DNA from: an uncultured Desulfobacca sp.
GTDB taxonomy: Bacteria > Desulfobacterota > Desulfobaccia > Desulfobaccales > Desulfobaccaceae
DNA length: 13,625 nt
Direction of reading: 5' to 3'
Assembly (NCBI GenBank): GCA_937958145.1
Contig: CALGOE010000049.1
Location: forward strand, 1-13,625
The notes under the pieces were generated by a model, which worked only from the letters and a program-made list of their open reading frames with translations, made no database searches and was not told the origin of the DNA. Numbering within the stretch: the first letter of the stretch is position 1; the number at the start of each line of letters is the position of its first letter. The position numbers and the translations under genes are program-made. Positions 6,456 through 13,625 of this stretch are shown one piece after another.

Positions 6456-8099
6456 CTAAGCGGCCATGGCGTCTTTGACGATCTGTTGCGCAGCGGCCAC
6501 GATGGCGGCCAGGTGCTGCTCGTCTTTAAAGCTTTCTGCATAAATTTTGTAAATGTCCTCGGTCCCCGAAGGTCGGGCCGCGAACCAGCCGTTGGCGGCC
6601 ACCACCTTGAGGCCGCCGATATCGGCATTATTGCCCGGGGCCTTGGTGAGCTTGGCAAGGATCGGCTCTCCGGCCAGGGTGGCGGCGGTGACTGCCGCGG
6701 GCGAGAGTTTGGCCAACCGGGCCTTTTCCGCCGGCGTGGCCGGGGCGTCGATACGGGTGTAAAACGGTTGGCCGAAGCGGCCCGTCAGCTCCTGGTAGTG
6801 TTCCCCGGGGTCTTTCCCGGTCTTGGCAATGATTTCGGCGGCCAAAAGGTTCAGGATCATGCCGTCTTTGTCGGTGCTCCAGACCGTGCCGTCCATCCTG
6901 AGAAAGGAAGCGCCGGCGCTCTCCTCGCCGCCAAAGCCCAATGACCCCTGATAAAGCCCCTCCACAAACCATTTGAAGCCTACCGGCACCTCCACCAGCG
7001 GGCGCTGGAGAGAGGCGGCCACCCGATCAATAATGCTGCTGCTGACCAAAGTTTTCCCAACCCCGGCTGTGGCTGGCCATTGCGGCCGGTTGGCAAAAAG
7101 GTAGGCCACCGCCACCGCCAGATAGTGATTCGGCTGCAGCAGACCCTGGGCCGCGGTGACGATACCGAAGCGGTCGGTATCCGCGTCATTACCACAGGCC
7201 ACCCGGAAGCGCTCTTTCAGGCCGATCAGGCCGGCCATGGCATAAACCGAGGAGGGATCCATGCGGATCTGTCCGTCCCAATCCAGGGGCAGGAAACGGA
7301 AGGTGGGATCGACGATCGGGTTGACCACCTCCAGGTTGAGGCGGTACCGTTCGGCCATGGCCTGCCAGAAGGCAACGCTGGCGCCGCCCAGAGGGTCTAC
7401 CCCTAAATGCACCCGGCTGTCGGCGATGGCCTGCATATCCACCACTGCTGGCAGGTCAGCCACATACGCCTCCACATAGTTATGGCGATGGGTGGTGTTG
7501 GCTTTTGTGGCTTTTTCATAGGGCATGCGGTGTACTCCCGCCAGATTGGCAGCCAACAGGGTATTGGCTTCAGTCTCGATCCATTTGGTTACCCCGGTTT
7601 CTGCCGGACCGCCATGGGGTGGGTTGTATTTAATGCCGCCGGAGTGCGGGGGATTATGGGAGGGGGTGATAACGATGCCGTCGGCCAGACCTGCACGGCG
7701 TCCCCGATTGTAGGTCAGAATGGCATGGGAAATCACCGGGGTGGGCGTATAGCCGTCGTGGGCGTCCACCATGACCTCGACGCCGTTGGCCGCCAGCACT
7801 TCCAAGGCCGTGGCCCGGGCCGGTTCTGACAGGGCGTGGGTGTCAATACCCAGAAACAGCGGGCCGTTGATGCCTTCCTGGCGGCGATAGTGGCAGATGG
7901 CTTGCGTTACCGCCAGAATATGGGCTTCGTTAAAGGAATGGTCCAACGAAGAACCCCGGTGTCCCGAAGTGCCGAAGGACACCCCTTGGCCGGCTGCGGT
8001 CGGATCGGGCCGACCGGTGTAATAGGCGGTAATCAGGCGGGGGACATTGATCAGGTCGGCCAGAGACGGGAGCTGGCCGGCGCGGGGGTGGACACCCAT
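6456..8099 (-). CDS. pgm: Phosphoglucomutase, alpha-D-glucose specific (E. coli Pgm type)
   Basis: Interconverts glucose 1-phosphate and glucose 6-phosphate through a phosphoserine, linking glycolysis to glycogen and nucleotide-sugar synthesis. The 547-residue product matches the usual length and is clearly like E. coli Pgm throughout (start MGVHPRAGQLPSLADLINV). The catalytic serine is Ser147 in TPSHNPP (145-151). The metal-binding DADTD is at 305-309, sugar-binding GEESAG at 391-396, and phosphate-binding RPSGTED at 509-515. The frame stays open for 51 more codons upstream, but AAAGGAGG lies 7 bases before this ATG and the family begins here. It is divergent from the PLP enzyme gene. No intrinsic terminator is visible downstream. 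Confidence 0.97.
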   Translation of the reverse strand: MGVHPRAGQLPSLADLINVPRLITAYYTGRPDPTAAGQGVSFGTSGHRGSSLDHSFNEAHILAVTQAICHYRRQEGINGPLFLGIDTHALSEPARATALEVLAANGVEVMVDAHDGYTPTPVISHAILTYNRGRRAGLADGIVITPSHNPPHSGGIKYNPPHGGPAETGVTKWIETEANTLLAANLAGVHRMPYEKATKANTTHRHNYVEAYVADLPAVVDMQAIADSRVHLGVDPLGGASVAFWQAMAERYRLNLEVVNPIVDPTFRFLPLDWDGQIRMDPSSVYAMAGLIGLKERFRVACGNDADTDRFGIVTAAQGLLQPNHYLAVAVAYLFANRPQWPATAGVGKTLVSSSIIDRVAASLQRPLVEVPVGFKWFVEGLYQGSLGFGGEESAGASFLRMDGTVWSTDKDGMILNLLAAEIIAKTGKDPGEHYQELTGRFGQPFYTRIDAPATPAEKARLAKLSPAAVTAATLAGEPILAKLTKAPGNNADIGGLKVVAANGWFAARPSGTEDIYKIYAESFKDEQHLAAIVAAAQQIVKDAMAA

Positions 8100-8106
8100 A
8101 TTTATT

Positions 8107-8114
8107 CCTCCTTT
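8107..8114 (-). promoter_or_regulatory. Ribosome binding site of pgm
   Basis: AAAGGAGG on the minus strand, 7 bases upstream of ATG 8099. It decides the start against a longer open frame that runs back to 8252. Confidence 0.85.
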
Positions 8115-8122
8115 GCTCAGTA

Positions 8123-8200
8123 GACTGCCGCACGGGCAGCCATCGGCCTTGGTAACCTGCTGGTTGCTGCTGACCAGGTCGCCGGGGCCGGCGTTCGGGC
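8123..8200 (-). other. Hairpin-rich leader of pgm
   Basis: On the minus strand the leader can form three hairpins in a row: one around GCCGGCCCCGGC; a stem CTGGT/ACCAG with an 8-base loop, extendable past a bulge; and CTGCC-CGTGC-GGCAG (8139-8125), just ahead of the ribosome binding site. None is followed by a T-run. I do not recognise a known riboswitch. It may be untranslated structure only. Confidence 0.35.
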
Positions 8201-8245
8201 CAGATCTTGCGAAATCGGCTTGTATGTGCCGGCGCCGGAATGATC

Positions 8246-8274
8246 TTGCCAATTCTCGGCTATAATACTATCAT
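8246..8274 (+). promoter_or_regulatory. Sigma70-type promoter of the Cys/Met PLP enzyme gene
   Basis: TTGCCA (8246-8251), a 17-base spacer and TATCAT (8269-8274): both hexamers match the consensus at 5 of 6 positions. Transcription would start near 8281, leaving a ~57-base leader before GTG 8338. A perfect TATAAT at 8261-8266 overlaps but lacks a matching -35. On the opposite strand TATTAT (8267-8262) could serve as a -10 for pgm, so the divergent promoters may overlap. Confidence 0.6.
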
Positions 8275-8337
8275 TGCCTTGAAAAGAAAAGAAGCAGCAA
8301 TGTTCCGGCCTTGGCCGTTGGCTCGAAGGAGTGTGCG

Positions 8338-9534
8338 GTGGCAGATAAATCTTCAGAAATTAAGCGGCGTCCGGAAACCCTAGCCGTTCACGCCGGTGGG
8401 TTGCAGCAGCCGGTTTTCGGCGAGGTCTCGCCCCCCATCTTTCAAACCTCCACCTTCACCTTTCCCGATGCTGAGATCGGCGCCGCCCGGTTTACCGGAG
8501 CGCAGCCAGGCTATGTTTACACCCGGATGGGCAACCCCACCGTGCAAGCCCTGGAAGAAGCCGTGGCCGTGTTGGAAGACGGACACTGGGGGGTGGCCAC
8601 GGCCAGCGGCATGGCCGCCATCAGCGCGGTGCTTTTTGGCCTTTTGGCGACCGAGGACCTGGTGCTGGCCGGTGACTGTTTGTATGGCCCCAGCTATACG
8701 GTCATTGCCAGGGAACTGCCCCGCTTTGGCATCAGGAGCCGGTTTGTCGACACCTCAGACCTCAACGCCCTGGCACAGGCTCTGGCCCAGCGGCCGAAAC
8801 TGCTGTTTCTTGAGACCCCCACCAATCCCACCCTGCAGATTACGGATCTGGCCGCCGCAGCCCGTCTGGCCCACGACCATGGAAGCCTCTTAGTGGTCGA
8901 CAATACCTTTGCCACCCCCTATTGCCAGCAGCCTCTGGTCCACCAGGCCGATATCGTTGTTCACAGCCTGACCAAGGCTTTGAACGGCCACAGCGATGTC
9001 ATCGGCGGCGTGATCGTGGGCCGAGATCCGGCCTGGCATCGGCAGATCAAGCGTTTCGTGACCCTGACCGGCGGGGTCATGGATCCGCATCAGGCCTGGC
9101 TTATCCTGCGAGGGGTGCGCACCCTGGCTCTCCGGCTGGAGCGAGCTCAGGCCAATGCCCTGGCGTTGGCCAACTTTTTGGCTCAGCACCCCAAGGTTGC
9201 CTGGGTTATTTATCCGGGCAGCCCAGACCACCCGCAACATCAGATTGCCCGGCAGCAGATGCACGGATTCGGCTTTATGATCAGTTTCGGCCTCACCTCC
9301 GGTCGGCCCGGGGCCTTGGCCTTGCTCAATAACCTCAAGCTCATCAACCTGGCCGTCTCTTTGGGCGGCGTGGAATCCCTTATCCAGCATCCAGCCTCCA
9401 TGACCCACGCCGGCGTCCCGGCCCCCGAGCGGGAACGGCTGGGCATAACCGAGGATATGATCCGTTTCTCTGTCGGTTGTGAAGCCGTGGCAGATCTGGA
9501 GGCCGATCTGGCCCAGGCGTTGGCAGGCTGCTGA
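8338..9534 (+). CDS. PLP-dependent Cys/Met metabolism enzyme (cystathionine gamma-synthase / gamma-lyase family)
   Basis: A fold-type I PLP enzyme of the trans-sulfuration family, acting on homoserine esters, cystathionine, homocysteine or methionine. The 398-residue length is typical. The PLP lysine is Lys213 in SLTKALNGHSD (210-220). Cofactor contacts are Tyr61 and Arg63 (YTRMGNPT), Ser90-Gly91-Met92, Tyr116 (YGPS) and Asp188 (VVDNTFATPY). The C-terminal SLGGVESLIQHPASMTHAGV block is typical of gamma-lyases and gamma-synthases. The cysteine that follows Tyr-Gly in classical methionine gamma-lyase is replaced by Pro here, which argues against that activity. The exact reaction cannot be decided from sequence. 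GTG 8338 is chosen because AAGGAG (8326-8331) lies 6 bases upstream; the frame extends to a TTG at 8311. No terminator separates it from the next gene. Confidence 0.9.
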   Translation: MADKSSEIKRRPETLAVHAGGLQQPVFGEVSPPIFQTSTFTFPDAEIGAARFTGAQPGYVYTRMGNPTVQALEEAVAVLEDGHWGVATASGMAAISAVLFGLLATEDLVLAGDCLYGPSYTVIARELPRFGIRSRFVDTSDLNALAQALAQRPKLLFLETPTNPTLQITDLAAAARLAHDHGSLLVVDNTFATPYCQQPLVHQADIVVHSLTKALNGHSDVIGGVIVGRDPAWHRQIKRFVTLTGGVMDPHQAWLILRGVRTLALRLERAQANALALANFLAQHPKVAWVIYPGSPDHPQHQIARQQMHGFGFMISFGLTSGRPGALALLNNLKLINLAVSLGGVESLIQHPASMTHAGVPAPERERLGITEDMIRFSVGCEAVADLEADLAQALAGC

Positions 9535-9617
9535 AAACCTCCGAAAAGAGCATGGCCGAGTAGTAGCGGCTTTCCCAAAAACCTCCCCCACGTGTTGCTT
9601 ACGAAGGACAAGCAAGA

Positions 9618-12600
9618 ATGTTGCGATCATCTACCGCCATGGCTATTTTGGTTCTTCCGCTGCTCATGGCTCTGACCTGTCCTCAGCCACTGAGCGCTGC
9701 CAATCCGGCCGGCCAGATCGTCTCCCTTTTCGGCCAGGTGCAGGTCAGGCCGCAGGGCTCTGACCAAGGTCAGCCAGCCCAAGTCAATCAGATCCTGAAT
9801 GGGGGCGATGTCATCACGACTGCTCCGGCCTCCGGCGCAGCTATTCTGTTTTTGGACGAAAGCCAGATCAAGCTCAATGAAAACACGGTTTTTGAGATCC
9901 GCCAGGTGGCGGCCTCGCCGCGCCTGCGCCTCGGGGAGGTGGTGCCGGCGGCAATCAGCCAAACCGTGGAGAGTTTGTATGGCGTCTCCCAGGGCGAGGT
10001 GTGGCTGCGCAATAAGAATGAGAAATTCCGTTTTGAGCTGCAGACGCCGGCGGTAACTGCAGCTATTCGCGGCACCGAATTTAATCTGCGGGTGGGGCGC
10101 GATGGACTCAGCGTTCTGACCATGGTGGAAGGCCAGGTGCAGTTTGCCAACCCTCAGGGCCAACTGGTCCTGGCACCCGGCGAGGAGGGGGTAGCCCGGC
10201 CCGGTCAGCCCCCCAGCAAACGCCTGGTGCTGCGGCCGGCCGATGCCGTGCAGTGGTCGTTATACTTCCCTGGAGTCTTCAGCTTCCGGGATATTCCCCT
10301 CAATCTGCGGGGGATCCCTGGTGTTTCCCCCACCCTCCTGGCGGCTGCCGGGGATTATAATCAGGGGCGTTTGGAGGCGGCCCGGGAGACGGCCGCCGCT
10401 GCCCTGGGGCGCGATGAGGCCAACGCCGCCGCCCTGACCCTCCTGGGCTGGCTCAGCCTGCAACAGAACCGGCCAGAGCAGGCCCGGAATCTGCTGGCCC
10501 GGGTGCAACCGGCTAATGATGCCAGCCTGGTGGGGTTGGCCCTGGCCCGCTATCGCTGCAACGATCTGGCCGGCGCCCATGCAACGATGCAACTCGCCGC
10601 CGCCAACCGGGAAACGCCCCTTATACTGACCATGCGGGGGTATTTTCAGATCCTGGTGGGTCGGCCCCAGGAAGGGCAGCGCCTCCTGGCGCAGGCTGTG
10701 GACCGGGCCCCGGATTTCATCCTGCCCCAGTCTTTGCTGACGCAGGTCTATCTGATTCAGAATCGCAAAGATGAAGCCCGCGGCCAGGCCCAGGAAACCC
10801 TGGCGCTGGCCCCCAACTCCCCCCAGGCCCTGATGGCCGCCGGCTTGGTCAGCATCGCTTGGTTTGATCTGCCCACCGCTATCCGGCAGTTCCAAACGGC
10901 CCTTGACGGCGATCCCCGCTTTGTGGAGCCGTATCTGTATCTGGCCAGAATCTGGCTGGGGTCTGATTATCTGGACCGGGCCCGCGGCGCCGTGGACAAA
11001 GCCCTGGAGTTGGCCCCCACCAACGGCGAGGTCCTGGCCATGGCCGGTTTCGTGCGCATGGCCTTTCGTGATTACGTCGGGGCCCAGGGTTTCTTTTCCC
11101 GGGCCCTGGAGACCAGCCCCGGTTTGGGTGAGCCGCATCTGGGCCTGGGGCTCTGCCATTTCCGCTATAATCGCCCCGAGGCGGGCCTTGCTGCCATGCT
11201 GAAGGCAACGCTCCTGGAGCCCCATGTCTCCCTGTATCAATCTGAGCTGGGCAAGGCCCTCTATGAGGTCCGGGCCTTCGGCAAATCCCTGGATGTCTTT
11301 GACTACGCCAAGACTCTGGATCCCAATGATCCCACGCCCCACCTTTACAAAGGCATCGCCTTGGCCGATCTCAACCGCCCCGGCGAGGCCGTGCAGGAGA
11401 TCAACCGCTCCATGGCCCTCAACGATAATCGGGCCGTCTTCCGCACCCGCCTGGGCCTGAACCGGGACCTGGCGGTGCGCAACTACAACCTGGCCCGCTC
11501 CTATAATCAATTGGGCCTGCAGGAATGGGCCACCAGCAAGGCGGTGACGGCGGTGGGCTACGACCCCCTGAACAGCTCGGCCCATCTCTTTTTATTGAAC
11601 AGCTACGATACGTCCTCCATCAACGGGCAGTCCGGCCAACTGCTGGCCGCCCAAAATGCCGAAGCCCTGCTGTTTCGGGTCCTCTCCCCGGCCAACCAAA
11701 ACACCTTTACCAATATTCGGATCAGACCTTTTACCATCAACACGCCGGATTTAGGTCTGGGCTTCGATTACACCCCCCTCTTTGAGAGGCCCTACGTGCG
11801 GCTGGTAGCCCAAGGCGGGGCCGGTGCCTGGGAGGGCAGCAAAGCCATCCAGGACTACACCGGCCTGGGTTACGGCGGTCTCCCGGGGTTGGCTTTTTAT
11901 GTCCTGGGCAACCGCACCGATGACCGGGGTTTTCGTCAGTTGAACGGCGGTTCATTAGGGTACAACGCCGAGCTGGCCGTCAAATGGGAACCCACGGTCA
12001 AGGGCACGTTTACCGGCTTTTTTCAATACAGCGACACCGAAGCCGGGGATCGCAATGAATTAAATAATCCGGCCTATATCCCTGATCCCTTGCGCCGGAC
12101 CTTCCTCAGGTACAAAGCCGCCGAATTTTCCTACGTCCATCGTTTTAACCCCAAGGCCACCCTGATTGCTTATTATGCCCACAAACCCATTGATCTGCGG
12201 CTGGTCCGGGACTCCCTCCTCAGCATTTTTCCCTTTGTGGCCAACCTCAACACGGCCCTGACCATCGACCGGGAGTTTGACAATGTCCAGGTTCAGCAGC
12301 ACCTGGTGTTGGGCAATCATACCTTGATCGCCGGGGCGGATCTTTTTGAGTCGCGCTTTACCTATCGGCAACTGCTCACCATAACCATCCCGGGAGTGAT
12401 TTCCCTGGAGTTCCCGTTCGCCAACCATCCCCCGGAACGTTCTCATACTCTTTATCTTCTGGATTATTGGCGCCTGAGTCAGAACGTGCTGGTGGAGCTG
12501 GGCCTTTTCCGTGAATACGCCAAATGCCCCCGCCCCAGCTTTGATGATGCCATCCATGTGTCCCTCTGGAGCCCCCGTTTCGGCCTTAATATCCAAGTCA

Positions 12601-13280
12601 ACGACCAGCACACCCTGCGCCTGGCCCTGCAGCGTCACCTGAATACCCATTATCTCCTGCAGCCGTTGCTGATCTCTTCCCAGTTGGCCGGTATGCCTTG
12701 GCTCATCGACAGTGACAATGGCTCCGAGGTCCGCCAAGGCGGGGCAGCATGGGAAGCCCAATGGCAGGCCCACACCTTTACGGTGGTCCGGTTTGACGCC
12801 CTGCGCCTGTCCACGCCGAATATCGCCAATGACCCCAACAACCTGCCCTATCGTCTCTTTTCTACCTGGCAGAGATATCAAGGCTCCGTAACCCTCAATC
12901 ACATCCTGACCCCGGCCTGGGGGCTGACGGTGGGCACCTTGGTCAAACGGGTCATCCCTGACCTGGCCCTGCAGGACAGCGTCAGCGCCTACTGGGAGGT
13001 GGACCCGTTTGTCCGGCTGGCGTATCTCCATAAGAACGGTTGGCTGGGACGGGTCGGCACTTTCTGGGTGTATCAGAGGTTAACAAACCGCGCCGACGGC
13101 TTTTTCCCGCAGATCAACCTGCTCCTGGGGAAAGAATTGGCCAAAAAACGGGGGCTGATCTCGGTGGAGGTGGACAACCTCCTCAACCGCCGGGCCTATT
13201 ACGCCCTGGAACCCGGCCGCAGCCCGGAATTTTATCCGGCCCGTCGCTTCCTGGTACGATTGGCTCTGTATTTCCTCTAG
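9618..13280 (+). CDS. Exported FecR-domain / TPR / outer-membrane beta-barrel protein
   Basis: A 1220-residue envelope protein of unknown function. Order seen: Sec signal peptide (1-27, cleavage near LSA-A; Cys21 is not in a lipobox); FecR domain (about 31-200) with the typical AAIRGTEFNLRV (148-159) and MVEGQVQF (169-176); about ten TPR-like repeats (240-665) rich in the A-x-x-x-x-L-x-P-x-x pattern, such as ALELAPTNGEV and LDPNDPTPHLYKG; then a region of alternating aromatic/hydrophobic strands (about 700-1220) that looks like an outer-membrane barrel. The end, VEVDNLLNRRAYY...FLVRLALYFL, resembles TonB-receptor or porin ends. No TonB plug domain precedes it. The last residue is Leu rather than the usual Phe. 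ATG 9618 follows GAAGGA (9603-9608). Layout resembles PgaA/BcsC-like export scaffolds with a FecR domain added. No sigma-factor gene is nearby. Confidence 0.85.
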   Translation: MLRSSTAMAILVLPLLMALTCPQPLSAANPAGQIVSLFGQVQVRPQGSDQGQPAQVNQILNGGDVITTAPASGAAILFLDESQIKLNENTVFEIRQVAASPRLRLGEVVPAAISQTVESLYGVSQGEVWLRNKNEKFRFELQTPAVTAAIRGTEFNLRVGRDGLSVLTMVEGQVQFANPQGQLVLAPGEEGVARPGQPPSKRLVLRPADAVQWSLYFPGVFSFRDIPLNLRGIPGVSPTLLAAAGDYNQGRLEAARETAAAALGRDEANAAALTLLGWLSLQQNRPEQARNLLARVQPANDASLVGLALARYRCNDLAGAHATMQLAAANRETPLILTMRGYFQILVGRPQEGQRLLAQAVDRAPDFILPQSLLTQVYLIQNRKDEARGQAQETLALAPNSPQALMAAGLVSIAWFDLPTAIRQFQTALDGDPRFVEPYLYLARIWLGSDYLDRARGAVDKALELAPTNGEVLAMAGFVRMAFRDYVGAQGFFSRALETSPGLGEPHLGLGLCHFRYNRPEAGLAAMLKATLLEPHVSLYQSELGKALYEVRAFGKSLDVFDYAKTLDPNDPTPHLYKGIALADLNRPGEAVQEINRSMALNDNRAVFRTRLGLNRDLAVRNYNLARSYNQLGLQEWATSKAVTAVGYDPLNSSAHLFLLNSYDTSSINGQSGQLLAAQNAEALLFRVLSPANQNTFTNIRIRPFTINTPDLGLGFDYTPLFERPYVRLVAQGGAGAWEGSKAIQDYTGLGYGGLPGLAFYVLGNRTDDRGFRQLNGGSLGYNAELAVKWEPTVKGTFTGFFQYSDTEAGDRNELNNPAYIPDPLRRTFLRYKAAEFSYVHRFNPKATLIAYYAHKPIDLRLVRDSLLSIFPFVANLNTALTIDREFDNVQVQQHLVLGNHTLIAGADLFESRFTYRQLLTITIPGVISLEFPFANHPPERSHTLYLLDYWRLSQNVLVELGLFREYAKCPRPSFDDAIHVSLWSPRFGLNIQVNDQHTLRLALQRHLNTHYLLQPLLISSQLAGMPWLIDSDNGSEVRQGGAAWEAQWQAHTFTVVRFDALRLSTPNIANDPNNLPYRLFSTWQRYQGSVTLNHILTPAWGLTVGTLVKRVIPDLALQDSVSAYWEVDPFVRLAYLHKNGWLGRVGTFWVYQRLTNRADGFFPQINLLLGKELAKKRGLISVEVDNLLNRRAYYALEPGRSPEFYPARRFLVRLALYFL

Positions 13281-13625
13281 CAGGTAGTTGCCCATGCGCC
13301 TTTGGGGCAGGGGGCCCGGGGGGCTTTGGGCAGCGCCGAGCCTACTCTTGCCAATGCATAGCAGAAACTTGTCAAAAGGAGGAGTTCCCTTTCCCCAGGA
13401 GGCCCTGGGTCAACCTTCAGCCGGTGCGGGCCGGACCTGTTCTTGTCAGGAGCCGGGCGGTTGGCGGCATGGGCAACTAACTTTATGGAAAGTATAGAAT
13501 TTCTTACCGGGAGGATGCAGAAAGGAAAAAAATCCGTTGACTTTCCAAGCCGGAGGGGATAAATTCTTTCCACATAATCAATCCTATTCCCATCTTCCTG
13601 ATATTCTTCTGAACCGGTGATCTGA
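13281..13625. other. Gene-free right end with hairpins
   Basis: 345 bases in which I see no convincing coding region; the short open frames lack start signals and family features. Notable structures are CCCAGG-AGGC-CCTGGG (13394-13409) and a stem CCGG-a-CCTG / CAGG-ag-CCGG around TTCTTGT (13431-13456). An AAAGGAGG motif near 13375-13382 has no start codon at the right distance. No clear terminator for the large upstream gene is seen. Confidence 0.5.
13537..13565 (+). promoter_or_regulatory. Candidate promoter directed out of the window
   Basis: TTGACT (13537-13542, 5 of 6 matches), a 17-base spacer and TAAATT (13560-13565, 4 of 6). The surrounding DNA is more AT-rich than the rest of the window. 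It would serve a gene beyond the right edge. Confidence 0.35.

Noticed and set aside
6245..6658. Minus-strand frame with an appealing RRDLKDWYNQGG stretch downstream of pgm
   Set aside because: Most of it overlaps pgm in another frame, there is no start signal before the free part, and the free part is under 70 codons.
8100..8252. 51-codon N-terminal extension of pgm
   Set aside because: A strong ribosome binding site precedes ATG 8099, and E. coli Pgm begins at the same point of the alignment.
8261..8266. Perfect TATAAT as the -10 of the PLP enzyme gene
   Set aside because: No acceptable -35 at 16-18 bases upstream; TTGCCA-17-TATCAT, overlapping it, is the better pair.
9700..13280. Assignment of the large protein as a classical TonB-dependent receptor
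   Set aside because: The C-terminus resembles one, but no plug domain or TonB box is visible; FecR and TPR regions take the N-terminal part instead.
13040..13480. 146-codon + strand frame across the end of the barrel gene
   Set aside because: Its first half is a frame shadow of the barrel gene, and the remainder has low-complexity Pro/Gly/Arg composition.

Overview
The window looks like a GC-rich Gram-negative chromosome, most likely a deltaproteobacterium in the broad sense (Desulfobacterota). This is inferred from three things: the truB-rpsO-pnp-M16 peptidase gene order, an exported protein with an outer-membrane-type barrel, and protein sequence style. No rRNA, tRNA, insertion sequence, CRISPR array or phage gene is visible. 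Almost all of it is ordinary core-genome content. The exception is one very large, unusual envelope protein at the right end.

Left block (1-4346, + strand): the 3' part of truB (tRNA pseudouridine-55 synthase), rpsO (ribosomal protein S15), pnp (polynucleotide phosphorylase) and an M16 zinc peptidase. Gaps are 9 to 42 bases with no terminator, so this reads as one translation/RNA-decay operon. Centre-left block (4356-5970, + strand): a small inverted repeat, a sigma70-type promoter with a perfect -10, an HD-domain phosphohydrolase, and ddl (D-Ala-D-Ala ligase). ddl starts inside the HD gene, and the unit closes with a textbook intrinsic terminator. A small unrecognised ORF follows at 6019-6276, with a curious mini-cistron at its start.

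Centre-right block: pgm (phosphoglucomutase, E. coli type) lies on the minus strand (8099 to 6456), with a hairpin-rich leader. It is divergent from a gene for a PLP enzyme of the Cys/Met (gamma-synthase/gamma-lyase) family at 8338-9534, which has a good promoter. Next on the + strand, 83 bases later and with no terminator between, is a 1220-residue protein (9618-13280). It has a Sec signal peptide, a FecR domain, a long TPR solenoid and a C-terminal outer-membrane beta-barrel-like region. The last 345 bases hold no convincing gene but contain hairpins and a possible promoter directed out of the window.

The most interesting object is the FecR-TPR-barrel protein. Its layout (periplasmic TPR scaffold joined to a barrel) recalls exopolysaccharide exporters such as PgaA and BcsC. 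A FecR domain is added, and neither a partner sigma factor nor a TonB plug domain is visible. Its function is unknown from sequence alone. Start codons are notably non-ATG in this window: GTG for rpsO, the HD gene, the PLP enzyme and possibly the small ORF, and TTG or GTG for the peptidase.
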